From: Gilliamella sp. ESL0405 | GTDB taxonomy: Bacteria > Pseudomonadota > Gammaproteobacteria > Enterobacterales > Orbaceae | DNA length: 64,000 nucleotides | Assembly (NCBI RefSeq): GCF_019469205.1 | Contig: NZ_CP048265.1 | Coordinates: forward strand, 62,001 to 126,000 | Direction of reading: 5' to 3' | Shown here: positions 38,581 through 48,642 of the stretch, piece after piece | Numbering within the stretch: position 1 is the stretch's first letter | How the letters are laid out: each line of letters begins with the position of its first letter | Made by a program: the position numbers and the translations under genes | The notes under the pieces: generated by a model | What the model was told of the DNA's origin: nothing | The model's input: the letters and a program-made list of their open reading frames with translations, nothing else | The model's database searches: none

Positions 38581-39189
38581 ATGAAGAAACATATCCTTCT
38601 TTTTCTGTTTTTTATGCTAATTATCATCGGTAGTTCAAATGGCAGTACGAAAAATACCGCCATTCAACATACTTTGCCTTTTACATCTGATGGGTTAAAG
38701 AAATTTTATTCTTATGATGAAAATACGGGTACTTATAAAATAAATGCTCAATTTTTGGAAAAAAAGAATTTACCCAATTAGAAAAAAATATTAAGCCTAA
38801 AAATTTTCATGATTATTATTCAATATCAAAATATTATTACCCTGTGTTAGACGTTTCAATTGGTTTACATAGAGTTACAGGGATTATATACGAAGGATGG
38901 GTTGAGTCAGAATATCCCTGTTTATTTTTTTTAAATAAACAGTTATGATCATGCAGGAAATAGGATTGATGCTTTATTAATAGACAATAGATTCACATTT
39001 GAAGTCACCTACTGGAATGATTTTGCCATTGATAAAGATGGAAATATATTCATTCAAGAATTTTCTAAAAATGAGGTTTTAATTGATGATAGAGGAAATA
39101 TTATCAAACACGCCACAGTACCTAAAATAGAATCACATTTATTAAAATTTAAAATAAATAAAAATGGCAATTTTGAATCGATCCATTAA
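38581..39189 (+). pseudogene. Exported protein gene broken by two frameshifts
   Basis: The first part (38581-38781) encodes a signal peptide (ILLFLFFMLIIIG) and about 60 residues, then stops. Past an A7 run near 38760 another frame reads on (FTQLEKNIKPKNFHDYY, then VLDVSIGLHRVTGIIYEGW) to 38948. Past a T8 run near 38930 a third frame continues (NSYDHAGNRIDALLIDN to NGNFESIH) and stops at 39187-39189. Joined, it would be an exported protein of about 200 residues. Both breaks lie at homopolymers, so phase variation, transcript slippage or read error remain possible besides true decay. Confidence 0.75.
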
Positions 39190-39238
39190 ATAGTAAATAC
39201 AATCATTTGGATGAAAAAAACCTAAAAAAATTTTAATT

Positions 39239-39646
39239 ATGAGCAATTTTAAAAAGAATTTAAATTTACTATTTGCAATAGTATTCATTTCATGTTCATG
39301 CAATAAAAGTTTTGCAGACGAAAATGAACATGATTTTAATAAAACTTTATCAACTGATAGTGCTTCATGTCAAAAACCTATAATAGAGTATTTTCCAAAT
39401 GGAAAATTAAAATTATCAGGATGTCAAGGAAGTTATAATGGTACAGGAATCCAAGTTGGGTTATGGAAAAAATATAATGAAAAAGGCGAATTGATAGAAA
39501 CTACATATTACCACCCCGACGAGTTCGGTAAAGACTACAAAATCATTACGCAATATGAAAGAAATAAAATAATATCTAAAAAAATATACAACTTTGATGA
39601 TTTGTACGAAGTCGAGTTAAAAGAACTTTCAACTATACCTAAATAA
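39239..39646 (+). CDS. Small lipoprotein with MORN/YwqK-like repeats
   Basis: A 135-residue protein with a signal peptide and lipobox FISC. The mature part carries YFPNGKLKLSGCQG, GLWKKYNEKGELIETTYY and QYERNKIISKKIY, the YwqK/MORN-like pattern also seen in the C-terminus of the 36491 gene. Such proteins occur as antitoxin or immunity genes in toxin loci (known for YwqK); the role here is inference. It stands 49 bases after the broken gene. Confidence 0.65.
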   Translation: MSNFKKNLNLLFAIVFISCSCNKSFADENEHDFNKTLSTDSASCQKPIIEYFPNGKLKLSGCQGSYNGTGIQVGLWKKYNEKGELIETTYYHPDEFGKDYKIITQYERNKIISKKIYNFDDLYEVELKELSTIPK

Positions 39647-39732
39647 TAATTCAATGCTTGGATATTAGTCCAATCAATAGATTAATCTTAATATAAAAGC
39701 ATGATAAAAAATAACAATGTAGATTGGAAATA

Positions 39733-39912
39733 ATGAATAAATTTTTAATACTTTTAATTAGGTTTCGTAACTTCTCCAAAAGAACTAATGAAAGTTATTT
39801 ATTCCATTTACATACACCCGAAGGCTCTGACGCTTTAGAGGTGACAAGATAGATTAGTGATGAACAAAATGAGCATTTTTGCTTACCCGCATTTGAACCC
39901 GAAAAAACATAA
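39733..39912 (+). pseudogene. Remnant of a 37814-type lipoprotein gene
   Basis: The frame begins MNKFLILLIRFRN, sharing its first 20 bases with the start of the 37814 gene, then continues with HLHTPEGSDALEV, a TAG at 39850-39852, and a further open stretch ISDEQNEHFCLPAFEP to a TAA at 39910-39912. The signal peptide is destroyed after a few residues. It is best read as a deleted paralogue. Confidence 0.5.
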
Positions 39913-39966
39913 TATATTGACTTATAATTAAATAGAGATATATCGATATGAGATAAAGTGGAAAGT

Positions 39967-40042
39967 TGGCTCCTCCAACTGGACTTGAACCAGTGACATA
40001 CGGATTAACAGTCCGCCGTTCTACCGACTGAACTATGGAGGA
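39967..40042 (-). tRNA. tRNA-Asn (anticodon GTT)
   Basis: A 76-base cloverleaf on the - strand starting TCCTCCATAGTTCAG at 40042, with anticodon loop CTGTTAA (GTT), T-loop GGTTCAAGTCC and encoded CCA at 39969-39967. It is nearly identical to E. coli tRNA-Asn. Its 3' end points at the accessory region, a common integration-site arrangement. Confidence 0.98.
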
Positions 40043-40137
40043 ACCGAAATGTAGCGCGCATATTATAGATTTTATGGCGCTATGTCAATAGTTAAATTAT
40101 TTTAAATTGTTATTCAGTTTTTTATTACCTCCATTTA

Positions 40138-40716
40138 TTAGCATTCAAGTGTTAGGATTGTCTTGAATAATTCCTTTTGTCTTAATAACTGTTGTGGATG
40201 AGAACCAAGCTCACCTTGCGGAATGGTTTGCTTAAGATTTCGGTAATAATCGATCCAATAAGGTATAAACTGATCTGTGGTTAAATCTTTAAAATTCATT
40301 GGATATAATTGAAAATAATCTTCGCCCGTTTGATGCCTAAAGGCATAAGTTATTAGTTCACTACAGTAAAAACCTTTGGCATTAGCATCAAAACTATCGT
40401 TATAAGGGAAGCCTATACAAGCTTTGATACGCATTAATGCGTTTTTTATCACTAATTGGTTATTAATGGTACCAATTATATTGTATCTACCAGCAGTCAA
40501 AAATCGGTTAAGTGTATTTTTAATTACGCCTTTTTTAGGTATGGCTTCAATGACAATATTTTGACCAATATATAATCCTACATGATTTATTTTATTCATC
40601 AATTCATTGTCATTGGGCGCTGAACCACTATAGCTAACCGCACCATTAAATGTATTCTCTTCCCTTAAATACTGGAAGAGAATATCACCGCACTTAATAT
40701 TATTGTTTTTTAGCAC
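40138..40716 (-). CDS. YiiX/YebB-like permuted papain-fold (NlpC/P60-related) protein
   Basis: A 192-residue protein of the permuted papain-like amidase group (PF05708 type). The pattern is CGDILFQ, then INHVGLYIG (His) and FYCSELITYAF (catalytic Cys). Members cleave peptide or amide bonds, often in cell-wall or lipid substrates; the substrate is unknown. No signal peptide is evident. I chose GTG at 40716, which overlaps the bioY end by 17 bases; a TTG at 40752 would overlap by 53 and add a Phe/Cys-rich stretch without function. It is coupled to bioY. Confidence 0.75.
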   Translation of the reverse strand: MLKNNNIKCGDILFQYLREENTFNGAVSYSGSAPNDNELMNKINHVGLYIGQNIVIEAIPKKGVIKNTLNRFLTAGRYNIIGTINNQLVIKNALMRIKACIGFPYNDSFDANAKGFYCSELITYAFRHQTGEDYFQLYPMNFKDLTTDQFIPYWIDYYRNLKQTIPQGELGSHPQQLLRQKELFKTILTLEC

Positions 40717-41287
40717 GATAACGCCAAAGTGAAAACATTGTAAAGGTCGCAATAATAAATTTTAATGCATCAACCCCTACAAATGGTAGATATCCCACTT
40801 TAAATGCTTCTACAAAGCTAATATGTAAATAGCCCATTAAATACACCACCCCAAATACGAAAAGCAATTGATGTGCGCATGCAAAGGCAATTAAGCCCAG
40901 AATAAAGTGGCGGTCATAGCCTTTTTCTGCTGCATATCCGGCTAGATAAGCGCTAAACACATAGCCATATAAATAACCTGCCGAAGGTGATGCCAGAGCC
41001 ATAATACCACCGCTACCATTGGCGAATAATGGTAATCCTATCGCACCTAAAAGTAGATATTGCAGTATGGCTAATGCACCTAATTTACGGCCTAAAAAAG
41101 CGCCAATAAGCAGTACTGCTAACGATTGTAAAGTAAACGGAACCGGGTAAGTAGGAATGCTAATATTGGCTGCCAGCCCTAACAGTAGTGCCGCACTGGT
41201 GGTGGTAAGTAGCTTACGTTGCCAGGTAGATAAGTTAACCAGCGTTGTGATAAAAGTAGGGTAATAAGTTGTCATTTGTTGCTTCAT
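40700..41287 (-). CDS. bioY: Biotin transporter BioY (ECF S component)
   Basis: A 195-residue membrane protein with about six segments and the BioY signatures ISIPTYPVPFTLQSLAVLL, GLPLFANGSGG and SPSAGYLYGY. BioY binds biotin and works alone or with the ECF ATPase/T subunits, which are not in the window. An AAAGGT ribosome site precedes the ATG. A BirA-type operator lies 56 bases upstream, so it is likely repressed when biotin is plentiful. Confidence 0.96.
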   Translation of the reverse strand: MKQQMTTYYPTFITTLVNLSTWQRKLLTTTSAALLLGLAANISIPTYPVPFTLQSLAVLLIGAFLGRKLGALAILQYLLLGAIGLPLFANGSGGIMALASPSAGYLYGYVFSAYLAGYAAEKGYDRHFILGLIAFACAHQLLFVFGVVYLMGYLHISFVEAFKVGYLPFVGVDALKFIIATFTMFSLWRYRAKKQ

Positions 41288-41342
41288 TATTTTTTACCTT
41301 TGATACATGATTAATCTGGTCATAATAAAGCATTATTGATTA

Positions 41343-41375
41343 TTGTAAACAATTTTCTATAAAAATAGTTTACAA
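41343..41375 (-). promoter_or_regulatory. BirA-type biotin operator upstream of bioY
   Basis: TTGTAAAC (41343-41350) and GTTTACAA (41368-41375) form the BirA dyad with the usual spacing of about 15 bases between the 9-base half-sites. It overlaps the probable bioY promoter. Confidence 0.85.
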
Positions 41376-41438
41376 CTGAACTGGAAATAATGTTAGCTAT
41401 CACCCTAATAATCAGTGATAGCATAGCGCCATTTGAGA

Positions 41439-42071
41439 TTAAACTAAGAATGGATTATTGAGTCGTTCATGTCCAAAGCTAGACATCGGGCCATGTCCGG
41501 GTACGAAAATAAAATCATCGCCAAGTGGCAGTAATTTGTGAGTAATTGATGAAATTAAATCTGCGTGATTGCCCCTAGGAAAATCTGTTCGCCCTATACT
41601 GCCATTAAATAACACATCACCCACAAAGGCTATTTTATCCGGATGATTGATAAACACGATATGGCCGGGCGTATGACCGGGGCAGAAAAGTACATCAAGC
41701 GAGATGTTGCCAACTTGAATTTTGTCACCTTCTTTTAGCCAACGATCGGGTAAAAAAGGGTTAATGAAGGGGAAACCAAATTGTATGCATTGCTCAGGTA
41801 AAGACGTAAACAAAAATTCATCTTCTTGTTGAGAGCCAATAATGTTGACATCATAATGATTAGCTAATTCAACAGCCGCTCCGACATGATCTAAGTGGCC
41901 ATGGGTTAATAAAATTTGTTTAATATTTACGCCTAACTTTTCAACCGCTTTTTTGAGTAATTCCGGCTCACCACCAGGATCAACAAAGGCCGCTTCCATT
42001 GTTTGATCACACCAAATAATGCTGCAATTTTCTTGAAAAGCCGTCACCGGAATAATTTGGTACTGAAACAT
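41439..42071 (-). CDS. gloC: Hydroxyacylglutathione hydrolase GloC (YcbL-like metallo-beta-lactamase fold)
   Basis: A 210-residue metal-dependent hydrolase. The zinc motif THGHLDHVG is at 56-64 (His57, His59, Asp61, His62), with further ligands in [16 protein letters not shown] and PGHGPMS. Length and pattern match E. coli YcbL/GloC (215), a glyoxalase II that hydrolyses S-lactoylglutathione. It starts 4 bases after the MFS gene, so the two are probably co-transcribed. Confidence 0.9.
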   Translation of the reverse strand: MFQYQIIPVTAFQENCSIIWCDQTMEAAFVDPGGEPELLKKAVEKLGVNIKQILLTHGHLDHVGAAVELANHYDVNIIGSQQEDEFLFTSLPEQCIQFGFPFINPFLPDRWLKEGDKIQVGNISLDVLFCPGHTPGHIVFINHPDKIAFVGDVLFNGSIGRTDFPRGNHADLISSITHKLLPLGDDFIFVPGHGPMSSFGHERLNNPFLV

Positions 42072-42075
42072 ACAT

Positions 42076-43479
42076 TTATCTCCTTGTTTCTTGATGATGA
42101 GCGGTTAAGTTTTTTCCGTCTTGTTTTGTGAGTTGAGCAAATATTATACTGGATAATACAGTCACGACACCTAGTATAACAAATGTTAATTGAAAAGCGT
42201 GAATTGTGCTGGTTGAACGGCTTATCAATCTTACCAAGACAGCACCTAAACCGGTGCCAAAACTGATTGCTAATTGTTGATTAACGGCCATAAGGCTATT
42301 ACCGCTACTGGTTGATTCTCCTTGTAAATCCGCTAATGTGATGCTGTTCATTGCGGTATATTGCATGGAATTAACACCACCAATACAAAAAAGCAGTAGG
42401 CCAATAAATATTAATGGTGTTGAAGCGTTGAGTTCTGACATTAAAATTATTAACAGGCCGGCTAAAATAGTATTTGTAATTAGTACAAAACGATAGCCTA
42501 ATCGACCTAAAACATGTGGGATAAATATTCTGGTGCAGATTGAGGCAACCGCCATAGGCACCAACATGATACCGGCAAATATAGCGGAATAACCAAAGCC
42601 GACTTGTAATAGCAGTGGGATAAGGAATGGCACGCCGGAAATGCCTAATCGACAAATTAGGTTGCCTATAATGCCTATTTTGAAGGTACGGATGTTAAAA
42701 AGTGTTAATGGAAATAATGGCGCTTGTTTGTTTTTCGCATAATAACGATAAATGATTAAAAATATTATACTGACAACGGCAAGAATTAACGAAATGTAAG
42801 CAGGTTGACCTTCATTTAATAACTCGACCCCTAACGTTGCGCTGATAAAAGTGATAACAATAAAGATAAAGCCAAGCAAGTCAAAAGGCATGCGCTCACC
42901 TTTTATATTAGGCATGTATTTCCAGCTTATTATTACACCTAAAACACCAATGGGAATGTTAATAAAAAAGACCCAATGCCAACTAACCATATCGACTAAA
43001 TAGCCACCTAAAACAGGACCAACAACCGGCCCGACTAGACCGGGAATCGTTGCGGTATTTAACGCCGCTAAAAATTCGCTACGCTTGAATGCTTTGATTA
43101 ATACTAAACGAGATACCGGCACCATCATCGAACCGCCAATACCTTGAATAACTCGAGATATATCCAGAAAAATTAATGAGTTGGATAATGCGCATAGCAA
43201 TGAGCCAAAGGTAAAGAGCGTTACTGCCATGACAAAAATATTTCTTGTACCAAATTTATCGGATAAAAACCCACTGACCGGAATAAATAAGGCAAGGGTT
43301 AATGCATAACAAATCACAGCGGATTGCATATTCAATGGCGATTGATTTAAATCTGTTGCCATAGTCGGCAATGCTGTGTTTAAAATGGAGGTATCGAGCG
43401 ACTGCATAAAAAAAGCAAAAGCTGCAATCCAAGGTAAAATTCGATACACAAACGGTGGTAACTGTAATTCGCTATTCAT
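42076..43479 (-). CDS. MdtD-like MFS drug/metabolite exporter (DHA2 type)
   Basis: A 467-residue membrane protein with about 14 hydrophobic segments. The opening [19 protein letters not shown], the loop [10 protein letters not shown] and the antiporter motif [16 protein letters not shown] are close to E. coli MdtD. Substrate unknown; E. coli MdtD has been linked to citrate/iron-citrate and drug export. It lies 4 bases before gloC. Confidence 0.85.
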   Translation of the reverse strand: MNSELQLPPFVYRILPWIAAFAFFMQSLDTSILNTALPTMATDLNQSPLNMQSAVICYALTLALFIPVSGFLSDKFGTRNIFVMAVTLFTFGSLLCALSNSLIFLDISRVIQGIGGSMMVPVSRLVLIKAFKRSEFLAALNTATIPGLVGPVVGPVLGGYLVDMVSWHWVFFINIPIGVLGVIISWKYMPNIKGERMPFDLLGFIFIVITFISATLGVELLNEGQPAYISLILAVVSIIFLIIYRYYAKNKQAPLFPLTLFNIRTFKIGIIGNLICRLGISGVPFLIPLLLQVGFGYSAIFAGIMLVPMAVASICTRIFIPHVLGRLGYRFVLITNTILAGLLIILMSELNASTPLIFIGLLLFCIGGVNSMQYTAMNSITLADLQGESTSSGNSLMAVNQQLAISFGTGLGAVLVRLISRSTSTIHAFQLTFVILGVVTVLSSIIFAQLTKQDGKNLTAHHQETRR

Positions 43480-43518
43480 TTTTGTTTAGCCTAAATTTGA
43501 TTTGATATGCCGGGTGTA

Positions 43519-43580
43519 GGGATTGGAAGCAATCCCCGAAAATGAGCTCTCCAGTTTTGTTTAGGTAAACTTTGGAGAGC
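43519..43580 (-). terminator. Tandem hairpins after the BASS transporter
   Basis: GCTCTCCA (43546-43553) pairs with TGGAGAGC (43573-43580), and GGGATTG (43519-43525) pairs with CAATCCC (43530-43536). They lie between the 43610 gene and mdtD on the - strand. Neither has a good T-run, so termination is uncertain. Confidence 0.5.
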
Positions 43581-43609
43581 AGTTAAAAATCATTTTACAA
43601 CAATATAAA

Positions 43610-44575
43610 TTAATTGTTGGCTTTTTTCTTATTTTTAACAGGTTTGCCTTGCCAATAGCCAGCAAGTAGGGATCCGGAAATATTGTGCCAAACTGAAAAT
43701 ATTGCAGCAGGTAGTGCGGATAGTGCTGAAAAATAGGTTGTGCCAAGTGTTGCTGCTAAGGCTGAATTTTGCATGCCGACTTCCAGCGACATCGTTCGGC
43801 AGGTTGATTCATCAAAGCCAAATAAACGTCCGCCCCAGTATCCGCCAATGAGACCTAAACCATTATGAATAATAACGGCAAACATAACGGTACAGCCAAC
43901 TTGACCAATTTGCGCATGACTACCTGCAACTACAATACAAATAATAAGTAATATGCAGATCATCGACATTAAAGGTAAAAATCGCTCACATTTTTTTACG
44001 ACAGGATTAAGGAAATGGTGAACAAGTAAGCCTAGCATTATAGGAATAAGAACGATTTGGACAATATGCACCAACATACCCCAAACCGGCACTTCAACGG
44101 TTGTCCCGACGAGTAAAAGTGTCAAAATAGGGGTAACTACAACGCCGACAAGTGTTGAAACAGAAGAAATGGTAATAGATAACGCCACATCGCCTTTAGC
44201 CAGATAGATCATTACATTTGATGCCGTTCCGCTTGCCACGCTACCAACCAGCACCATACCGACTAATAACTCAGGTCGCATGGTAAAGAGTTTAGATAAA
44301 ATCAAGGCAGTTAATGGCATGACGATATAGTGCAAGAGCGTACATATCACCACCGCTTTGGGTTTGGTTACCACCCGTTTAAAATCATCAATACTTAACG
44401 TAACGCCCATTGTGAACATCACAAACATTAAAAGTTGTGAAGTATGGGGCCTCACAGGCATAAAAGTATCAGGGAAAAAATAGGCGATAAATGCACAAAC
44501 TATTGCCCATAAAGGGAATAGGCGTGTAAGTGATATTAGGGATTGAACAAACAGTTGATTATAACGTTTAGCCAT
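43610..44575 (-). CDS. Bile acid:sodium symporter (BASS) family transporter
   Basis: A 321-residue membrane protein with about ten segments and the BASS signatures [28 protein letters not shown] and [13 protein letters not shown]. Bacterial members import or export organic acids such as pantothenate precursors or pyruvate derivatives with sodium; the substrate cannot be told here. It stands alone between mdtD and yjjV. Confidence 0.9.
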   Translation of the reverse strand: MAKRYNQLFVQSLISLTRLFPLWAIVCAFIAYFFPDTFMPVRPHTSQLLMFVMFTMGVTLSIDDFKRVVTKPKAVVICTLLHYIVMPLTALILSKLFTMRPELLVGMVLVGSVASGTASNVMIYLAKGDVALSITISSVSTLVGVVVTPILTLLLVGTTVEVPVWGMLVHIVQIVLIPIMLGLLVHHFLNPVVKKCERFLPLMSMICILLIICIVVAGSHAQIGQVGCTVMFAVIIHNGLGLIGGYWGGRLFGFDESTCRTMSLEVGMQNSALAATLGTTYFSALSALPAAIFSVWHNISGSLLAGYWQGKPVKNKKKANN

Positions 44576-44629
44576 AAGAATCTGCCTTGTGATTCATTGA
44601 TATAACTTTATAAAAATTATAGAGTTATT

Positions 44630-45421
44630 TTAATCGTTATGTGGTCTTTTCATTTTATTGATTCTACTAAATAGCGTCAAGGTATTTGTTAATATCGTAT
44701 TGCGTATTTGCTCAGCCGGCTCATTTCGAAGTTGGCAAAGAATATTAAACGTTTCAACAATATACTCCGGACGGTTTGCTTGCCCTTGTCGACCACTCAA
44801 TGGCATATCGGGAGCGTCAGTTTCCAATACTAAACTCTCAAGAGGTAATTGGGCAATAGTGTTGCGGGTTTTATTCGCTCGGGCATAACTTATTACCCCA
44901 CCCACGCCAATATAATAACCAATTTTGATCAATTGCATGGCTTGTTGATAACTACCGGAAAAACCATGAATAACGCCCCGACACGGTAAATCAGCTTGAT
45001 GAAGTTCATGATAGATAATGTCATGGGTTTTACGAGAGTGCACTAATACCGGTAGATCACACTGTTTGGCAAGCGCTAGCTGTGCCCTAAAAAAAGATAA
45101 TTGCTGTTGCCAATCAATAGTTTGATCATATTTATCTAAACCAATTTCACCAATTGCGACCAGCTTTTTAGGTTTTTGCTTAACAATATGGCCAAGCTGC
45201 TCAAGGTCGGCTTGTGTATGTTGGTAGATAGGGTGTAAGCCCAAAGCGGCATAAACTTCATCGTAATCGTTCGCCAGTTGCAATATGGTATTAAAATGAT
45301 TAACCGATACCCCGGGTATGATTAAACCGACAATTTGGGCTTGACGCAATTGTCGGATTGAATCAGTTATATCATCAGTAAAAAGAGGAAAATCGAAATG
45401 GCAATGTGTGTCAATAAACAT
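44630..45421 (-). CDS. yjjV: TatD-family metal-dependent deoxyribonuclease YjjV
   Basis: A 263-residue TIM-barrel hydrolase. The metal motif DTHCHFDFP is at 4-12 (His6, His8), with GEIGLD near residue 92, VLVHSRKTH near 125 and ETDAPDMPLSG near 199. Similarity to E. coli YjjV is stronger than to TatD or YcfH. It starts 11 bases after recC, so it may act with it in DNA processing (inference). Confidence 0.9.
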   Translation of the reverse strand: MFIDTHCHFDFPLFTDDITDSIRQLRQAQIVGLIIPGVSVNHFNTILQLANDYDEVYAALGLHPIYQHTQADLEQLGHIVKQKPKKLVAIGEIGLDKYDQTIDWQQQLSFFRAQLALAKQCDLPVLVHSRKTHDIIYHELHQADLPCRGVIHGFSGSYQQAMQLIKIGYYIGVGGVISYARANKTRNTIAQLPLESLVLETDAPDMPLSGRQGQANRPEYIVETFNILCQLRNEPAEQIRNTILTNTLTLFSRINKMKRPHND

Positions 45422-45432
45422 TTAGCCTCCTA

Positions 45433-48400
45433 TTATTCAATTACTTGATGTTGTAATATTGGCAATAAAAATCGCTGAGCTAAAAGGGTAATTTGTTCAA
45501 TTAAATCATCGGTTAATTCCGGATAGATACGAGCATAGTACTGGTCACACTCTGCAAAATGGTATAAACCGCCTTGCCAGGTGCTAAGTAATTGATTGTT
45601 AGCTTTTTCGCTCAGTTCTATTTCGCCAGTTTTGGGGTTATAAGCTGTAACCAACCAGCTCCATGCACTTTTCAATGGGAGTAATAAAGGCTGATTGATT
45701 CCCTGTAAATAGCCTTCGACAAGATCGGTTAAAAATGCTAAAGCTTTATTGGCATTTATATGCAAAAACCGCCACTCGGTATCTTCACGTCCATAAGCAC
45801 GGCTTTGGCTATCGACGTTATCGGGATTTAAAATACAATACAGTAGGTGATCTATCCATAAGGCAATCCCTTCACGGATGGAAAGTTTAGACGGGCGCCA
45901 AGTAAAAATACCGTCAGATTGGATATGGGTTAACCAGCCTTGTAATGGATAGTGTTGTTGGTTAATCGCAATGACTAAATTGACTTCTAAGGTTGATGTG
46001 CTAAGCTGCTCTTGCATAATTTTATTTGCTAACGGTTGCAAAGCTTCATACTGTTCATGATAGATTATTTCACCAAATGCACCGTCGGGTAGTTCACCGG
46101 TTAAGGCTAAGCGTGAATAAACGTTATCAGTAGCGCTACGCTCTGGATCAATTAATTGATTTAAAATTTGGGCATTTAATTGATAACGTTGAAAATTGTC
46201 GAGATTGAAATTTTCAGCATCCGGTAACGTATCATCTAAATAGTTAACATAAAAATTAAATCGCTTTTGTAGAAAAAAGCGGATTGAATGTTGATAAAAT
46301 CGTTTAAGTTCATCAACATGAATATTATCGACAGTGATTTTCGGTATATCGCTAATAAATGACTGACTTTGACCTTTATTTGATGCAGCCGGTAACCATT
46401 CATCTGCATAGCTTTTAAAATCGCTCTGAAAATTTTGCGGATTAAATGGGGTGCGCGTGTGCATAACACGTAAAATATTAGCTGTTTTGGATATTGAATC
46501 TAATTTATCCTCAGAATTATCAGCATAATACTGGTTTATATAGTCCCAAAGTTCATCGACTAATACCGAAGGATAACGCTCTGTGTCATCTTTCATATCT
46601 CGCCCGATATAGCTAATATATAACTGATTTTGTGCCGATAATATTGCTTCTAAAAATAGATAACGATCATCAGTTCGTCGACTTCGATCGCCTCGTCTTG
46701 GGTGCTGTGCAATTAAATCAAAATCGAGTGGAAGCGAGGTTCTTGGATAATCACCATCATTCATGCCTAATAAACAAACTACTTTAAATGGAATAGATCG
46801 CATTGGCATCATGGTGCAAAAATTAATTTTACCCACTAAAAAGCGATGAGCTAAGTGATTTTGTTCTAAGCGAGATTGCATGGCGTCGTGCAAAATCGTA
46901 ATGGAGATATTATCGGTAAAATTAGCCTGTAAACCGCTGGTTATCAGTTTTTGCCACTCATCTTGAATCATTAATAAAATTGTTTCTCGTTGGCCATTAC
47001 TAATAAAAAAGTCATTAATAAGCTCAACGCAGCAGCTTTGCCACTCAATTAATGGTTTGTTTTCATTGAGGATGACTAACCATTTTTGTACTACGCTAAT
47101 AAATTCAGCTAATTGACCAATCAATTCTGCATCTAAACCGGTTGCGCCGTCATAGGGTAAAATTTGTTGCCAGCCGCCTTGTTCACTACTCATAGTATAA
47201 CCAAGTAACAATCGTTCCAGACCGAATAACCAGCTATGTGCATTTGCAAGCCCGAAGCGAATTCCTGATTCGATGATCCAAGTGCGCAACAGCGTCAGTT
47301 GTGATTCATTTATAGCAAATTTTTCGGCAATGGCGGGTATTTCCAGTAAATTAAATAGCTCTTCAGCGGTAAATCGGCTTTGTGGGAAATTTAAAATAGC
47401 AAAGAAACCTTGAACAATGGGATCAATATTCCGGGCTTTTTGATCTGAAATCGTAAAAGGTAAATAACGTTGCTTATCGGCATTAGCAAAAACAGCTTGA
47501 ATATAAGGGACATATTTATCAATATCTGAAACCATAACAATACAGTCACGTAACTCAAGTGTTGGATCGGCGTCGAATGCTGAAAGTAGATAGTCATAAA
47601 GTACTTCAACTTCACGTTGTTGGCTGTGACAAGCATGAAATGTTATCGATTTATCTGACTTATTAATTTCCCGATTAATTTGCTCACTTTGATAAAGTTC
47701 TAAAATATCTTGTTGAATAGCATGTAACAGGCTGTTGCGATCATGATCAACATAGACATCGATATCTTGTTTATTCTCAAATTCCTGTAATAAATAAAGG
47801 TTATCACGCCCCAATTTTCCCCATGAGGTGAGTAATGCATTGGGGATTTTATCTGGGGTGGTTAAGGTCTCTGATAACTGTTTTTCGACAATATCGCCCC
47901 AATACCATTTGCAAGGGTTGTTGAACATTAGATGTACATCAATATGTTGTCCAAGTGCCGAAAGTAAAGAGAGATATATTGGCGGTAATGAGGTGATACC
48001 AAAGATAAAAATGCGTTTAGGTAGCGGAGCTAATTTTGAACGGTCAAAGCTATCATCTAATAAGATTTCAAGCATCTGTTGATAAATATTTGCCCGATGA
48101 TAAGGCTGACTAATTGCAATCAACTCTCGCCACAATTGCGCTTGCCATATTTCATCGGGATGATGATTTAATTCATTTACTGTTTGGTTCAATTCCCATT
48201 TTGCCAGCCAGTCGGGGCGATATACTAAGTACTGGTCAAATAAACGAGCAACTCGAGTTGCAAGCTGATAAAGCTTTTTTTCGGATTGATCAATATTGAG
48301 ATAATTTTTTAGTGCACTAAATTCTGATCTCTCAATCAGCTTTGGTATTAAATAATATAAACGCCAAGTCATCGCTTCCGGATTGAAGCTATTTTCCAAT

Positions 48401-48642
48401 GGCGCATCGGGTAACAATGTTTGATAAACTTGCCAAATAAAATCAGTTGGGAAAGGAAACGCCACATTGGCAACGATGCCAAGTGCATCGGCAAGTTCAA
48501 TTTGTAACCATTGCGCCATTCCTTGACTTTGTACCATAACAACATCCGGCGTAAATACGTCTTGTAGTGGTTGCCTTTGCATCAATTCACTTACGAGTGA
48601 TTTGAGTAGATCGACTTGATTTGAATGGTAAATGGTGAACAT
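45433..48642 (-). CDS. recC: Exodeoxyribonuclease V gamma subunit RecC
   Basis: A 1069-residue subunit of the RecBCD helicase-nuclease that recognises Chi. The N-terminus MFTIYHSNQVDLL, the VQSQGMAQWLQ motif, the LVYRPDWLAKWE stretch and the GDRSRRTDDRYLFLEA motif match E. coli RecC (1122). It is slightly shorter. recB, recD and ptrA are not adjacent, unlike E. coli. Confidence 0.95.
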   Translation of the reverse strand: MFTIYHSNQVDLLKSLVSELMQRQPLQDVFTPDVVMVQSQGMAQWLQIELADALGIVANVAFPFPTDFIWQVYQTLLPDAPLENSFNPEAMTWRLYYLIPKLIERSEFSALKNYLNIDQSEKKLYQLATRVARLFDQYLVYRPDWLAKWELNQTVNELNHHPDEIWQAQLWRELIAISQPYHRANIYQQMLEILLDDSFDRSKLAPLPKRIFIFGITSLPPIYLSLLSALGQHIDVHLMFNNPCKWYWGDIVEKQLSETLTTPDKIPNALLTSWGKLGRDNLYLLQEFENKQDIDVYVDHDRNSLLHAIQQDILELYQSEQINREINKSDKSITFHACHSQQREVEVLYDYLLSAFDADPTLELRDCIVMVSDIDKYVPYIQAVFANADKQRYLPFTISDQKARNIDPIVQGFFAILNFPQSRFTAEELFNLLEIPAIAEKFAINESQLTLLRTWIIESGIRFGLANAHSWLFGLERLLLGYTMSSEQGGWQQILPYDGATGLDAELIGQLAEFISVVQKWLVILNENKPLIEWQSCCVELINDFFISNGQRETILLMIQDEWQKLITSGLQANFTDNISITILHDAMQSRLEQNHLAHRFLVGKINFCTMMPMRSIPFKVVCLLGMNDGDYPRTSLPLDFDLIAQHPRRGDRSRRTDDRYLFLEAILSAQNQLYISYIGRDMKDDTERYPSVLVDELWDYINQYYADNSEDKLDSISKTANILRVMHTRTPFNPQNFQSDFKSYADEWLPAASNKGQSQSFISDIPKITVDNIHVDELKRFYQHSIRFFLQKRFNFYVNYLDDTLPDAENFNLDNFQRYQLNAQILNQLIDPERSATDNVYSRLALTGELPDGAFGEIIYHEQYEALQPLANKIMQEQLSTSTLEVNLVIAINQQHYPLQGWLTHIQSDGIFTWRPSKLSIREGIALWIDHLLYCILNPDNVDSQSRAYGREDTEWRFLHINANKALAFLTDLVEGYLQGINQPLLLPLKSAWSWLVTAYNPKTGEIELSEKANNQLLSTWQGGLYHFAECDQYYARIYPELTDDLIEQITLLAQRFLLPILQHQVIE

